This document shows positions 44,072 to 56,089 of a stretch of DNA of 64,000 bases, in pieces. The stretch's first letter is position 1; every line of letters begins with the position of its first letter. Both the position numbers and the translations under genes were made by a program. The stretch spans positions 5,405,157-5,469,156 of the forward strand of contig NC_054391.1 in the NCBI RefSeq assembly GCF_001625195.1, given 5' to 3'. The DNA comes from Drechmeria coniospora (taxonomy: Eukaryota > Ascomycota > Sordariomycetes > Hypocreales > Ophiocordycipitaceae). A model generated the notes under the pieces. That model did not search any database, had not been told where the DNA came from, and saw only the letters and a list, made by a program, of their open reading frames with translations.

Positions 44072-45601
44072 TTAATCCCACTTGGGGTAGTCTCGGAGTA
44101 CAACGACGTTAGGGCCCGCATTCTCGTCCTGATCCTCGTCCTCGTCCTCGACGTGGTCCTCGACGTGGCCCTCGGATCTGGCCTGCAACGTACCGCCGAC
44201 CTTCTTGCCTCCCCTCCGACGGCCCCTGGCCAGGAACTCGCCAAACGCATCCCTCAGGCGGCGGTCGTCGTTTTTCGTACTGGGACCTCCCTTCTGGGCG
44301 TCCTTGCTTACCGGAGTAGCCTTCACTGCCTGGCCGGATGTCCTCTCCGGCTCCGTCGTGTTCCTTGCGGCTGCCTCCGAGCCCTTGAGCCGCTGCAACG
44401 CGCGGAACAACATACCGAGCAGTATTTTACGTTGGGACTCGGTACTAGGAACGGTGGCGGGAAGGGGGTTGATTCTCCCTCTGGTCCCGTTCCTGGCCTT
44501 GTTCTCCACCTCGGCGAACAGTCTCTCCGATTGTATAGAGGCCCTTATGGCGGCCGGCATGGCCGTGTCGATGACGACCTGCGTCCTCTTGATCTCGCCA
44601 TCTACCAGTACGGGAAACTCTATCGAGTACGGCTTTGTGTGAGTATAGTTGACAGAATATTTTGCATCGTTGTGCCACCAAACTCCATCCTCCTTGTGAT
44701 GCGGAAATATAGTTTCGTTTCTCATCACCTCGCACCGAGCCGTTTGATTCCCCGCTGCTTGGCAGCCGCCGGTGCGATGCATGGAACTAAGGAAGCCTCG
44801 AGCTACTTCGTCCCATTCACCGATTTGGTGGTAGGCCGAGGGAATGGAAATTTTACCCTTGGGGAGCCGCTTCTGTTTAAATAGTGGCGATTTCACCAGC
44901 TCCTGATAGAACCGCTCGGTACGAAGTGATCTGCGGTCCTTGTTGCTGACCCAATCTCGATAGCACACTGGGTCGACCAGCGGTACGACGGGGCAACGGC
45001 CCTGAACCTTGACGGTGTAGGTCCAAGTTTGCACCGAACAGATTCTCCAACGGGGATAGGTTAATTCAGTATCAGCCGCGTTATAGAAATTCGTTTTGAT
45101 TATGTTCTTTGTGTAATTCTCGTCTTCGCTCGTCTAACGCCAGTCGGTGCCGATGGAGCCGAAAGGACCGCCGGATGGCATGCCAGGCGCCGAGAAGCCG
45201 ACACGAACGTGAAATCCCCAGTCAAGACCGTTTTCGCTTCGCTAACCAGAAGTGGACGTGTTAATCTCTACATGGGATCTCGATATCTTCGTCTTCAGCC
45301 TCACTCTGGTGTCGTTGATCAGTTCCAAGTCTTCCTTGGCAACAATCTGGACGCTGATACCGTTAGGCTTGGGGATAAGGATCTCGCGCTGGTAATAGCA
45401 CGGAGATCCCGAGGCTTTCCATCCATAGCCGTCATTGAATATACTACCCTTAACGTACGGTCGTGGTTGCTTTGCGTAGTATTGGCTGATCCTGGCGATC
45501 TGATATTGTCCTTGCGATGAGTTTCTGGAAATATCTCCCTGGAAATTGCGGCCAAGAGCGCCTGCGACCAGGAGAGCGAGGATGGTTTGTTTAGGAACCA
45601 T
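44072..45601 (-). pseudogene. Secreted protein D, interrupted by two in-frame stops
   Basis: Paralogue of the locus at 46846-48147; I do not recognise the family. One frame runs 510 codons from the ATG at 45601 (MVPKQTILALLVAGALG, a signal peptide) to 44072, broken by TAG at 45242-45244 and TAG at 45134-45136. The sequence between and after the stops still resembles the paralogue, so the break looks recent. Conserved landmarks are SPCYYQRE, GRCPVVPLVDPVCYRDW, NETIFPH and EFPVLVDGE, with paired cysteines. The C-terminus is acidic and disordered. The first TAG matches TGG in the paralogue. A 123-nt intron 45246-45124 (GTTAGC to CGAAG) would remove both stops in frame, but its donor and branch are weak and the paralogue codes through it. 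Either a pseudogene or a gene that gained an intron. Confidence 0.6.
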
Positions 45602-46845
45602 ATCGCCCAAATCAAAGGAACCGGAGAGTTGATTGGCGGTAGGGAAGGGGAGAGGTGAGGAATTGGAGAGCCGACGAGGAGATTTATATCATCATGCCCT
45701 TTCCAGCTGAAAAGCCTATGTTAATGCCTGCTAATGTCTGCCTGTGCGATTAATCCTACGCGTTCCCGAAGGCGCGGGGGCAGGTGTGTGCCGGTAGTAT
45801 ATGGGCATTCTGGTTTTTCCCGAGCCACTTTGCACGGAATGGTACGTACAATGGCCATGAACGAACGGCCTACTCATCGCAGATTGCCTTCATGCTGACC
45901 TCTTTCTGGTGGTTCGTTACCCACGCCGGCGCAACGGTCATTAAGCGTAGACGATGCACGACTCGTTCGCGGCGGCGTAGCGCCAAAACAAGCAATTCTC
46001 CGTCGATGACACGACCAAACCAAACCAAGGCTCTTAGTTTAGCGGATATGAATTACTGTGCTAGTTCGAGGACGGCATGGAGCATTGTGGTTTTTCATTC
46101 ATCCTTGCCCTGGGGCAACCCAAATCAATTATACCCCATGCGTTCCTCGACCGATACCCCCCACGCTCAGGACGCCGCCGTGGCCCCTTTTACCGCTGGG
46201 TGCTGGTTCATTGATAGCCCTCCTAGATTCCGATGGCACTCCTACAGTATATGCTTTACTTCCCTCGGTATACCTATTGCTATCCCATCCCCGAGTACGA
46301 GTACTCCTTCTTGTGATTGGAAAGTAGATAATCCAGGCAAGGTGTTTGTGCCTTGGCAGGGCAGCTCGATCCCTGTAAGACGGCGAAACCTGCCGACGCG
46401 CAGATGGCCAGCCTTGCGGTGATTGCTACGCCCAGTTTCGAACGCGTTTGGGGGGTGTCGTCCTACCTGGTCAAGGAATGACGCTGTTTCTGAGCCCTAC
46501 CGGCTACCTTGCATGCCCATTAGTCGCTGCTTCATACCGCCTGCGCATGGTCCGGCAGGCGGCCGGGGCGTTGCAGCCCGAGTCGCATTGATGCTTCCTC
46601 CCTCCAAGAAGCAAGACGAGGAATTTCGCTCTCAACAAGGCAAAGCATTATATAACACAGGCACCTGTCCTTTACGGCAGCGCCACAAGACGACGTGCTG
46701 GGGAGGGTGTTGCTATCTGCATTCGGCTGCCGCATCCTCAGGGGATTTCTCGCAGTACCTTGATGCAGACGCTCCCATCGCCGTGTAAATCCTCGCCATA
46801 TATGTCTCTCTCAGAATCGTCCAGCTGCCTATCCGGATTCTCGCT
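45602..46845. other. Upstream of D; shared promoter DNA, no gene
   Basis: A TATAAA on the minus strand at 45683-45688 lies 82 bp before the D start. DNA at about 45,830-46,000 (landmarks agattgccttcatgctgacc and ccggcgcaacggt) matches 48,350-48,460 upstream of the paralogue. I see no gene between 46,050 and 46,845. Confidence 0.5.
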
Positions 46846-48147
46846 CTAACCCTCGTCCCGATACTCGCCCTTATACTCGTCCTCGCCCCCGATCATATCC
46901 TCCCATCTAGCCTTTAGCTTACGGACTCTCCTGTAACTCCCTAACCTATTCCGGTTGTTTTCCGTCGAGAATTTCGTCCCGGTACCGCTACCGACGGATT
47001 CTTTTTCTGCCGTGGTCCCTGTAAGCTTATTGTACTCCTTCTCCAACTCGGAGAATTCCTTGTCTTGTTCCAGCGCCTCCCTTAAAGCGTTCGTCATGGC
47101 GTACTGCATGACAACCTGGGACTTCTTTCTCTCGCCATCCACGAATACGGGAAACTCGAGTTCGCATTCTTCGTCCGTGGTGTACTTGACCGAATACTGC
47201 GACTCAAGAGGCCACCAAAGTCCGTCAACCTGGCTGTGAGGAGATATCGTTTCGTTTTGCCACACCTCGCATGGACCTCCGGATGGGCAGCTAGTTTTTG
47301 TCGTGTCGAAGATGGAGTTAACATACCCTTTAGATGCGATATCCCATTCCTTAATCTAATGGTAGACAGAGGGCAGCGAAAACTTACCATTGAGCAATTG
47401 CTTTTGCTTAAATATTGGAGATTTTTCAATCTCATCATACCACGAATTGCCACGATCCGATCTATGGTTGTTGATCCAATTTCGATAGCAGACCGGGTCG
47501 ACGGTCGGCACGACGGGACAGCGGCTGCGGATCTTAATTCTATAGGTCCAAAGCTGGACGCTGCAAAGTCTGAAACGCAGATAGACAAAGTTGAGGTCAA
47601 ATGACACCAGGTCATCCGACGTACTTGTAGTTTCATTTTTCTGCTCGTTCTCGCTCGACGCATAAACGCCGCCGCCGCCGCCGCCGTAAGCACCGCCGGC
47701 TTGAGTGCCGGGAAATGAATAGCCGACACTAATGTCACCACCCCCATTAAGCCCGGTTTGGTTTCGCCAACCGAAGGTACTCGTTTTGATCCGTACATGG
47801 GACTCCTTGACGTCGATGTTCTCATTCACCCTGCCACTTATCTCTTCGCGGACTTCGTGAGCATCGATTAGAATTTCAATGCCGTCCTCGTTGGGGAAAG
47901 CAATCTCGCGCGTGGTGTAGCACGGAGCTCCAGAGATCATCCATCCCTTCGGTTCCGTACAATGTATGTACTGCTCCTTGTACGCCGGTGGTTGGCCTTT
48001 GAAGTATTCGGTGAGCCTCGCGATCTGAAATTTTGCCGTCTCCGAAGTGCTAATGACATCTCCAAGCTTAATATTCTGATACTCGATATGGGTGCCGCAA
48101 AGAGCGCCTGTGGCGAAGAGAGCGGCGAATATGCGTTTAGGAACTAT
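46846..48147 (-). pseudogene. Secreted protein E, paralogue of D, nonsense and start-codon lesions
   Basis: Same frame throughout, with one TAG at 47356-47358 where D has CAA for Gln (AYHQIGEW), and an ATA at 48147 where D has its ATG. Everything around both points still aligns with D: SGAPCYTTRE, SRCPVVPTVDPVCYRNW, GPCEVWQNETISPH and EFPVFVDGE. Between the N-terminal and C-terminal parts there is a Gly-rich stretch (about 47,650-47,760) that D has in shorter form. An in-frame ATG at 48234 could start translation but lies only about 10 bp from the TATA-like element, too close for a normal leader. A GTAAGT at about 47,387 could suggest an intron ending at the TAG, but it would be 32 nt and out of phase. 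I read this as a pseudogene of an unknown secreted family. Confidence 0.6.
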
Positions 48148-48239
48148 GTCGCCAACCTGTCGGAAGCAAGGAGGTAGGAGGAGGGATGACGGGAAGGTAG
48201 GGAAAGAGGGAGGCGAGCAATAGAGAGCCGACATAGAGA

Positions 48240-48245
48240 CTTATA
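48240..48245 (-). promoter_or_regulatory. TATA-like element of locus E
   Basis: TATAAG on the minus strand is 93 bp before the lost start codon at 48147; the D locus has the same layout at 82 bp. This supports the idea that 48147 was the original start. Confidence 0.5.
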
Positions 48246-49077
48246 TCCGGATGCCCCTTTTCGATGGATGCTCGTCCGCATCGCCGCACGTGTTCCGCGG
48301 CGGCATGCGAATCGGGAGAGCATTCCCACGACGGCTCTCCACTTGGCCCTGTACGTGCAATGGCATTGAACGAGGGTGCCGCCAATGGCGAATTGCTTTC
48401 ATGCCGACCGCCTCTTGCGCGGGGGAGTCGTACTCAACGGCGGCGCAACGGTAAAGGATACACGAATCGTCGGCAGCGGAGCGGCGCTAAAAAAAAAGAG
48501 CCAAAAAAGAAGCGGTAGCGTCCGTCGACGATAGCAACCAGCTCGTTCTCGCGGGAGGCATAACGAGGCCTGGTCGCTTTCGGCTTCGTTACGTCCACTG
48601 TGCAAATTGGGTGCCTCGACGGTAAGGCGCCTGTACAGTACTTGGGCGTTGATGGTAATTACTTCTAGTACCTTAGTACTGTAAGTAAGTACTTACATGC
48701 AGTGCCTAGTACTTATGCACACATGTACCTAGTACACATGCAGGGTGAGTGCTGCTGCAGGGAGTTCATCTGCTCCGTACTCCGGCGGCAGTCTGGAAAT
48801 CAGCACTGCAAGTCCTTACTTGCAGCGCTCCGTACTGAGCGATTGTACCGAGTACGGAGCAACACATGTCGGCATAAGCATGGCCCGTAGCCATAACGAG
48901 GTGCTCTGTGCCCGGCACTTGTGCAAAGAATATACTGCGTACAGGTACAGAGTACTTTCACGGGAATGTACAAGATAAGGTACACTTGCTCAAGTACAGC
49001 ACTTACTTATAGGTGCCGAACGCCTCCGTTCCCTCTGCACCGAACACCAGCGGTAATGCGTGTACCACGACGGAGTA

Positions 49078-49112
49078 CTGTGCTGTGTTAGGTACTGTGC
49101 TGTGTTAGGTAC
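49078..49112. repeat. 17-bp tandem repeat, two copies
   Basis: Two copies of about tactgtgctgtgttagg in direct succession. Confidence 0.7.
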
Positions 49113-49116
49113 CTAG

Positions 49117-49163
49117 TACTGTGCTGCCCTGTCCTAAGCCGTACCTAGTAATTACCGCACTGC
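49117..49163. repeat. 47-bp direct repeat, first copy
   Basis: Matches 49437-49483 with about three differences (landmark ctaagccgtacctagtaatt). The pair flanks the TGTCCTG array. Confidence 0.8.
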
Positions 49164-49275
49164 ACTGTCTTGTCCTGCACTGCACCGTCTTGTCCTGTCC
49201 TGTAATAATACTGCACCGTCTTGTCCTGTACCGCACCGTCTTGTCCTGTCCTGTCCTGTCCGGTCCTATCCTGTA
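49160..49275. repeat. TGTCCTG-type tandem repeat
   Basis: Imperfect array of cttgtcctg and ctgcaccgt units, ending in several tgtcc units in a row. Confidence 0.8.
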
Positions 49276-49436
49276 CTTTCGTCCTCATTATTTCAATGCG
49301 ATTCTGGCCATTCTACCTCGCACTTTGCACAATTGCACGCTTGTGGTCGTCATTCAGTTCGCATGAACAATGCCGTCCGCCGTGCTCCGTGCGGTTCACC
49401 ACGAATAGGCTGGCGCAGGGCGGCTCACGGAGGTAC

Positions 49437-49483
49437 TTACTGTGCTGCCCTGTTCTAAGCCGTACCTAGTAATTATTGCACTG
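49437..49483. repeat. 47-bp direct repeat, second copy
   Basis: Second copy of the element at 49117-49163. Confidence 0.8.
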
Positions 49484-52400
49484 CGCTACCGTACAGTACG
49501 CGAACAAGTTCTTATTCTTGGGTAAGTACATGTAAGTACCGCCCCTACTGGTGGTGGGGTTCACCCACTCTCTCAGCTCTCATGCGAACGGCGACATGAC
49601 AACGTGAGTACTAATAATTACTGAGTACAGTACTTGTTAGTACCCGCATGACCAACGAAGTACAGCAAGTACAGTAATTACCCCGCGGATGCAAGTACGG
49701 AGTACATGCAAGTACTAAATACTTGCAGCATTTAACTAATAATTAATTGCATGAAGGTGCACGTACTCCGTACTTAAGTACAGTAGGTAATGGATGCTCG
49801 CACGAACTGTACTGTACATGCAAGTAGCCCACCGAAAAGAGGGCGAGGTTCGTCGCAAGTATTTCCGTACACGTACGCCGATAATTACCTAGCACTCTGC
49901 AAGTATTGCCGAGCACGGAGCATAGAGTAATACCTGGTCCGATGGCACCTGGCCATGAGCTTGATCTTACCGTCGTCCCAGCCGGCCAACGTTGATGGCC
50001 TCCTGCCTTTTACCGCTCATAATCGGCAGATGGGGTAGGAGACCTGCGAGGACAATACCGGCGCCGTCTTCCAAGCTCGCTCGCTTAATGACTTCCAAGG
50101 CCCGAGGCCACGCCGACGGGTGAGCCCTTGCCCTTTCATCTCTCCGTCATGGTCCGGCCGGCAACTTGATCATCGCTCGGGCTGGTGGGTGTGAATGCTG
50201 GACGAGGATGCCGCTACTGCAATCGGGCGCACGTCCGGAGTAATGGCTCGGCTTCCTTGTCGGTTCGATTCTGGAAGAGGGTTAACGACGATTTCAGGCG
50301 CCGAATCGGAAGCAGGCCACGTACCGTAGAATCCGACGGGCCGCGTACGACAGAGTAGGTCATGAAGGATAGCGTAGGCGGTGGTGTCTGGGATGGAGAA
50401 TTGGTATTCGCTAGTGGCAAGGCGCCGTACCCATGAGGAGGGCGGTCTACGCACAATTAATGCGGTGCCTCGCCGCGGCGCCCGCGAGCTGTGGGCAAAC
50501 CACGAGCGATGTGGATGAAAACTTCCCAAGGTCCCTTGTTCTCATGATATTCTCGATTCGGTACGCCACGCTTTCTTCACGGTCAACAATACATGCATAA
50601 CGACAGCTGCGTTGGCCATTGCTGCCGTTTCGGAATTCCCACTTTGTCCGTCGTCGTGCGATGGAAGTGGTGGCCGCAGATGGAAAAAGGATGCCACGAG
50701 GAACACGGCCATAGGAGCTTGGCGTATCGGCAGTGTTAAGCACCACCGATGGAAGTCGATGTGTATATTACAGTATATAATTAGGTGTACACCCAAGTAC
50801 GTGAACGTAAGAGTTGTGACGTGGGAATTGCACCTGTAAGTATGTTACGATGTGAATTGATGGCTGAAACGGTAATTAGGGCGGAGCCAAGAGCATACTT
50901 ACTGGAGTACATGCACGGAGCAGATAATAAACGTGTGTCAACATGATAGGCTTGTAATACGGAGTACTTGTACGGAGTAAATGGAGCAAAAACGGCGCAG
51001 GAAGTACATGCACTGTACAGTAGGTGTAATACTTGTACCTATCGAATGCGACGGCCTATGCTCGAGGATGCAGATTCTGATGGTGCCTCCGAGTACTTGC
51101 ACCTGTACGGAGTACAGTACTCGTATTAGTATCGTACTTGCTATCACCAGTGGGGGAGCGAGGCGCAAGTAATTATTACCTATTACTGTAGACTGTAAGT
51201 ACGGAGTACAGAGTACATGACAGTAGTTGTAGTTACAGTACCTACCCGCACAGGTTCACATTGGTTCCATCTCGAAGCTGTGCCGCACGGCACCTGCAAG
51301 TACTATAATAACAATACAAGGTATTCCCTGCATGCAGACTTGCATTTACTTGCTACTCCGTACTACGGTACTGTACATGCAAGCACATGGGCTGTTCTGT
51401 GCTGGCTTGTGCGTTGTACTTGCAGCAACCAAGTTCGTTCAACGGAATTAAGTACGGAGTACGGAGTACAGAGCACTTACCTGCAGCAATCACTGTATTA
51501 CTTACTTAAGCACTTGCACAGTATTACTCCGTACACCATGCCTACAGTACGTGCGCACGTACGTACCGTAGAGTGCGTACCTGTACTCGCAAGTACGCAT
51601 GCAGGTACTTAACCGCAGGCACGTACCGTACGTGCATGTCTGCAGTATCTCGCTGGAGGCACGGAGCACCTACGAGTAAGTACGGTACCTGAAAGAAGGT
51701 GCAGGTGCACGTAATACTCCATGTCCTACGTATAGTAAGAAAAGACTCTTGGCGACCTCGGCGGTAAATATCATGCAAGGAACAAGACCGGTTCCGACTC
51801 GGACTTGTAGCAAGTGGCAGGGCGTGATGCAAATATGGATGATACTTCCGTCCCCATGCAAGTAGCTGTAAGTAATAATTGGCGGAAATGCGCACATTTA
51901 CAGATGCCACTACAGCCCAGGCACGGACCGAGGCACGGAGTACATGTAGATGTACAGCAACAAGCACTTGATGGCTCGCTGGTCGAAGCATCCCGGCCCC
52001 ATGGCGAAGCAGACGCCTGCTAGTGCAAGTACACTGCAAGCGCTCGTGCTGTACGGAGTAATTGCTGCAAGCAACTGGCAAGGAGATGTGAAGCGAGCGT
52101 CGAGAGGGTACGAGAACTAATACTTTTACGCGTCGGAGAACATGGCCATGAGCCATGGCCTGTTATTACTCGTACTTGTACTTGCACCTACGAGAAGCTG
52201 ACTGCTCTCCGGGTTAATCTGGGAAATACATGTCCATGTAACACCACAACCACAATGTACTTGCAGTGCAAGCACAAGTACAACTACGGAGCACACCTAC
52301 TGTACTCTGTAATTACTTGTTTACATACCTAGTACCTAGTACACATGCACATGTACACCATTCTTGCGCACCGACCGTGCACATATGCTGTACTCACCAC

Positions 52401-53490
52401 CAAGCGGCACGCGTGGGTGCGAGTGCGCTGCACGTTCCTTGGCCTCGTACTGCGTGCGTCCCTGGTAGCCGGCGCTCGCTCGTGGTCGGATGCGCCGTTG
52501 CGAGCACAGGAACGAGCCCGTGTTTTCGACCGCGTCGGGGCGCATGGCACCGTTTACGCGAACAAGCACAACGGCGTTTGGTTGGCGCGACGCAGCGATG
52601 GCTGACGGACGCTTAGGCCCTACGACTTGCCGTACGGAGTTGCTGGTGCTGGTGATGAGTGCACAGAGGAATACTGCGTGGAAATACATGTACGAATGCC
52701 AGCCCGGAAGCTAAGTAATTATGTATTACAGTATGCTGTACTCCGTACTGGCACGGAGTATCTGCTGTATTAATTGCGAGTGCATGTAAGTACTGTCCAG
52801 CAATTATGGGAATTACCTACAGCACCTACCTAGTACTCCGTACTGTACTTAAGTAGCGCTTAATTAGTACCTTGGTAGGTAGGCAGGGTAGTACAGTGGG
52901 GTGGCAAAAATGTCGATTCAATTTGTAGGAGTAGCGCCACCAACACTGAATCGTCACTTTTGTCAAGTGACTGCAAGTGATAACAATACTTACTGTACTT
53001 GCACACCCAATCTTGCTTAGCACAGTAATACCTACTACTACGGAGTGCAGAGCACGGTGTGATCAAAAGGATGCTGTACATGTAACCGCAAATTCACATA
53101 CATGCAGGTTTATGCACCGAGCACACGTAATTGTGCTGTGCGAGTACGGCGTGCACCATCGCCGCATCGCTTGGGCACCATGTAAGTAGGCATGCCCGAG
53201 CAAGTCTTCTGCAGGTCTTGCACGCCGCAAGTGTTGCCGAGTAAAAGTGCAGGGTAGCAGGTGCGCGCAGGCAAGTACATGGCCCTCCGTACGTTGTAAT
53301 TACAGTACAGTAATACATCGCAAGTAATGCTCCGTTCGCACTCGTGCATGTACTTGTGCTGTACTTTGCTCGTACTGTAATTGCTCGCATGTGCTGACTT
53401 TGCTCGTACTTGCAATGCCGTGCTGCGGTCCGAGGCGCAAGAGGGCCTGTAACAATGCTCGCAAGGGCCGATGGTAGCGCCGTTTCGGTA

Positions 53491-54291
53491 CTAACCTACC
53501 AAGGTGCTGGGGCTGGGGGCTAGTCGGTCGGCGCACGTGAGCGAGCCGTCGCTGGCCATCATGACCCGCCGAAGCTCCATCCGCCGTCGACCGTTGTCCT
53601 CGACGAACCCTGGCTTCTCGCGCAGCCAACGAGCCATCGTCCGACGTGCCGCTCCATCCTTCTCCCTTGGAACGATGCACGGCACCATCGAGAGTCGAGA
53701 GCGAACCGCATCGGGAGCGAGCGGGCGCGATGCATAATTCCTCCCGCCCTTGCGTCGCCTCGCGACTCGCCCAGGCCCCGGCGTACCCGTTTGATTCTCC
53801 TTGCTTCTTCTCCTCACCAGCGGCAGATTGCCCCCCCCCCCCCTCTCCGCCTCGTGTGCGGGAAAAGCAAGCAATCTCCCGCGTTGGGCGGGAGGGGAGA
53901 GGAGGGAGGAGCGGCGCCATGGGGACTCGCGACGGTGTCCCGTCCGTCATTGGCCGCGGGCTATCGTGGAGCGAGAATTTCGTCACTTTGATGGCCGAGC
54001 TGGGGGTCCCTGCGCAGCGCCCCGACGCCGACGTTGGGTGCCAGGTCGACCATACCATCTCTGCCTCCGCCCGCGCATCCCTCCCACGCATACGTCCATT
54101 CATCGCCTTGGCGAGCTCCTCTCGACGGCCAGTGTCCTCGCGAGCACCTGGGCCTGCTGCGCCGTCGACGCCTCGTCATCGTCGATGCCCCCCTTGTTGT
54201 TGCCCCTCCTCTTCCCGAATTCCGTTGGAGCCCGCAAGGGGGCGGAATTGGTGGCGGAGGGTCGGGTTGGCGGCCTGGTCGGGCTGGCCAT
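53491..54291 (-). CDS. Possible small multi-exon gene, unresolved
   Basis: Three minus-strand segments look more protein-like than their surroundings: an ATG-led stretch from 54291 (MASPTRPPTRPSATNSAPLR, ending VERSSPRR), a piece near 54,060-53,961 (VDLAPNVGVGALRRDPQLG), and a C-terminal piece near 53,640-53,491 (ARWLREKPGFVEDN, ending PSPSTLVG). They lie in different frames. I found no consistent set of introns that joins them, and the GC-rich DNA makes chance open frames likely. No function proposed. Confidence 0.2.
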
Positions 54292-55983
54292 GGTCGGGTT
54301 GTCGGCTTCGTCGCGTACCTCGCGAGCACGTCCAGATACGAACCGGCTAGCATAGTGTCATTGGCGTGCAGGCCCAGATACGGGCAGTGTTCCTGGGCAG
54401 CGAGTAAGTACGGAGTACTCCGCGCATGCACTTGGCCACACGTACACCTACATGTACTGTTATACCTAGGTATCTACTGTAAGTACATACACGTACGGAG
54501 TACATGGACGGGAACTGGATGTAATGTACTCCGTAACACAAGCTCTTGTACGGAGTACTTGCGTACAGTATTTGCGCTACAATTACTAATACTAGGCACA
54601 AGTGCTCCGTAGTACTACTGGGTACTACCTAGTTCCTACTAGGCACAATACTACTAGGTACCTGGTACTAAGTTTGATAGCATACCGCTGAACGGGGTGC
54701 ACAGCACTAGCACTGTAGTTGTACTTACATGCTGTCCGTGTACTGTATTACGAGCAAACTCGTACCGAGTGTACAACCAAGTACTTACAGTACTTAGTAC
54801 AACCAAACTCGTACCGAGTGTACAGCTACCTACTACCAAATATACCTACATGTACTTGTACGAGTTGACCACTTACTTACGCGCGGTACACTTGGGAACA
54901 AACGTTCGACTGCAGGCAAGTTCATGTACTTACTGCACACTTTCGAGTGAGTGCCAGACTCCGTACCTGTGCTACTACCAATTACGTACAACCGGTCGCC
55001 TGTCCCTCCATTCCGGCTGTTGGCCAAATAAGAACGAGCCTATTCATAGCGCATTTGTCGTGTGCCTGAGCTGGCCGCATGCCCATCCGAAACAGGCCGT
55101 GGTCGCGATGACATGTTCCGGCAACGACCGAATCCGCCGCTCCTAGGTTTCCTGTATATATGCCTGTGCGTGCTCGTCGAGGTACAATGACTTGCGGCGG
55201 TCGTGGTGGTGCGTGGGGCGAGCAGGTATCCGAGTTCTCGGCCGCATGTACTCCGTACTTGTCGCGCATGTACCTGTACAACTACTTGCGTGACGCCTGC
55301 GTAGGTACAGGGAGGTATGCTTAGTACCGTGCATCTCCTGGTAGCTGCATGCACGAGCATTAGCGAATTTGCTGGGCGACAGGGGGGCGTCGTGCTGGCA
55401 GCTCCCCCCCCCCCCCTCCCCTGGCTTGGCCTCGTTCGGTCGCCTGCTGACCGTCCATCCGTGATGCTTCACCCGAACCTCCAACCCACGCCAGCTGCTG
55501 CTGGCTGGCTCCCGTCACCCGCGCCCCGGTGCGACCAAACCATGGCCCCTGCAACCTCCTCCTCCACCCGGGCCCCCCGTCTCCCGCCGTCTAAGACCTT
55601 TCCTGATTCCCGTGTCTCGCCCTCCTTCGACCTCCGCTCGACTCTCCCTCCTCTGCCGTTCCGTTTCTGCTCGTCACCGTCCTCCGCCGAGGCTTCCTCC
55701 TCGCCCCGTTCGTTTGCTCGTCCGTCCGCTCGTTCTCCTTGGCCCTCCTTGCCTCGCCCTCCCTTTTCCCGCTTTCCTTCTTTCCTTCTTCCATCAATCT
55801 CGCCTCCCGCCTCTTCCGCCTCCGCTTCGACGTCGGAGAGGGAGCTTCCGTCCGCACGCCGTCGCCGTCTTGCCACCGCCTCGTCCCGGATGGCGAGCTG
55901 AGTCGACGTCGCCTGCCCTCCGCCATCGTCTCCATCTGCCTCGGAGCCGCCGGCCCAGGATCCGTCCCTCCATCATATAGTCT

Positions 55984-56043
55984 GGCTTCGACCCCGACCA
56001 CGACCCCCGACCACGACCCCCGACCACGACCCCCGACCACGAC
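55984..56043. repeat. 13-nt tandem repeat in the DENN gene leader
   Basis: About four copies of ccgaccacgaccc, just before the ATG at 56090. It lies in the likely transcribed leader. Confidence 0.8.
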
Positions 56044-56089
56044 CTCGCTCCCTCGTGACCGTTCGACCTCGTCCTCCTCTCGCCTCGCC

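Larger units (their letters stand above)
48250..55970. other. Long gene-free, repeat-rich stretch
   Basis: GTAC-type words dominate most of 48,630-49,120, 49,480-49,930, 50,760-53,420 and 54,400-55,330. TACGGAGTA and its complement are especially frequent. The parts at 49,930-50,750 and 53,450-54,350 have more gene-like composition but no complete gene. The last 600 bases before 55,970 are C/T-rich on the plus strand, typical of a fungal leader or promoter. Confidence 0.55.

Noticed and set aside
47356..47387. Intron removing the TAG of locus E (GTAAGT to ATTAG)
   Set aside because: Only 32 nt, below the fungal minimum, out of phase, and locus D codes straight through the same stretch.
50170..50796. 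Possible transposase fragment on the minus strand
   Set aside because: Protein-like in places, but I see no catalytic triad, terminal repeats or continuous frame.
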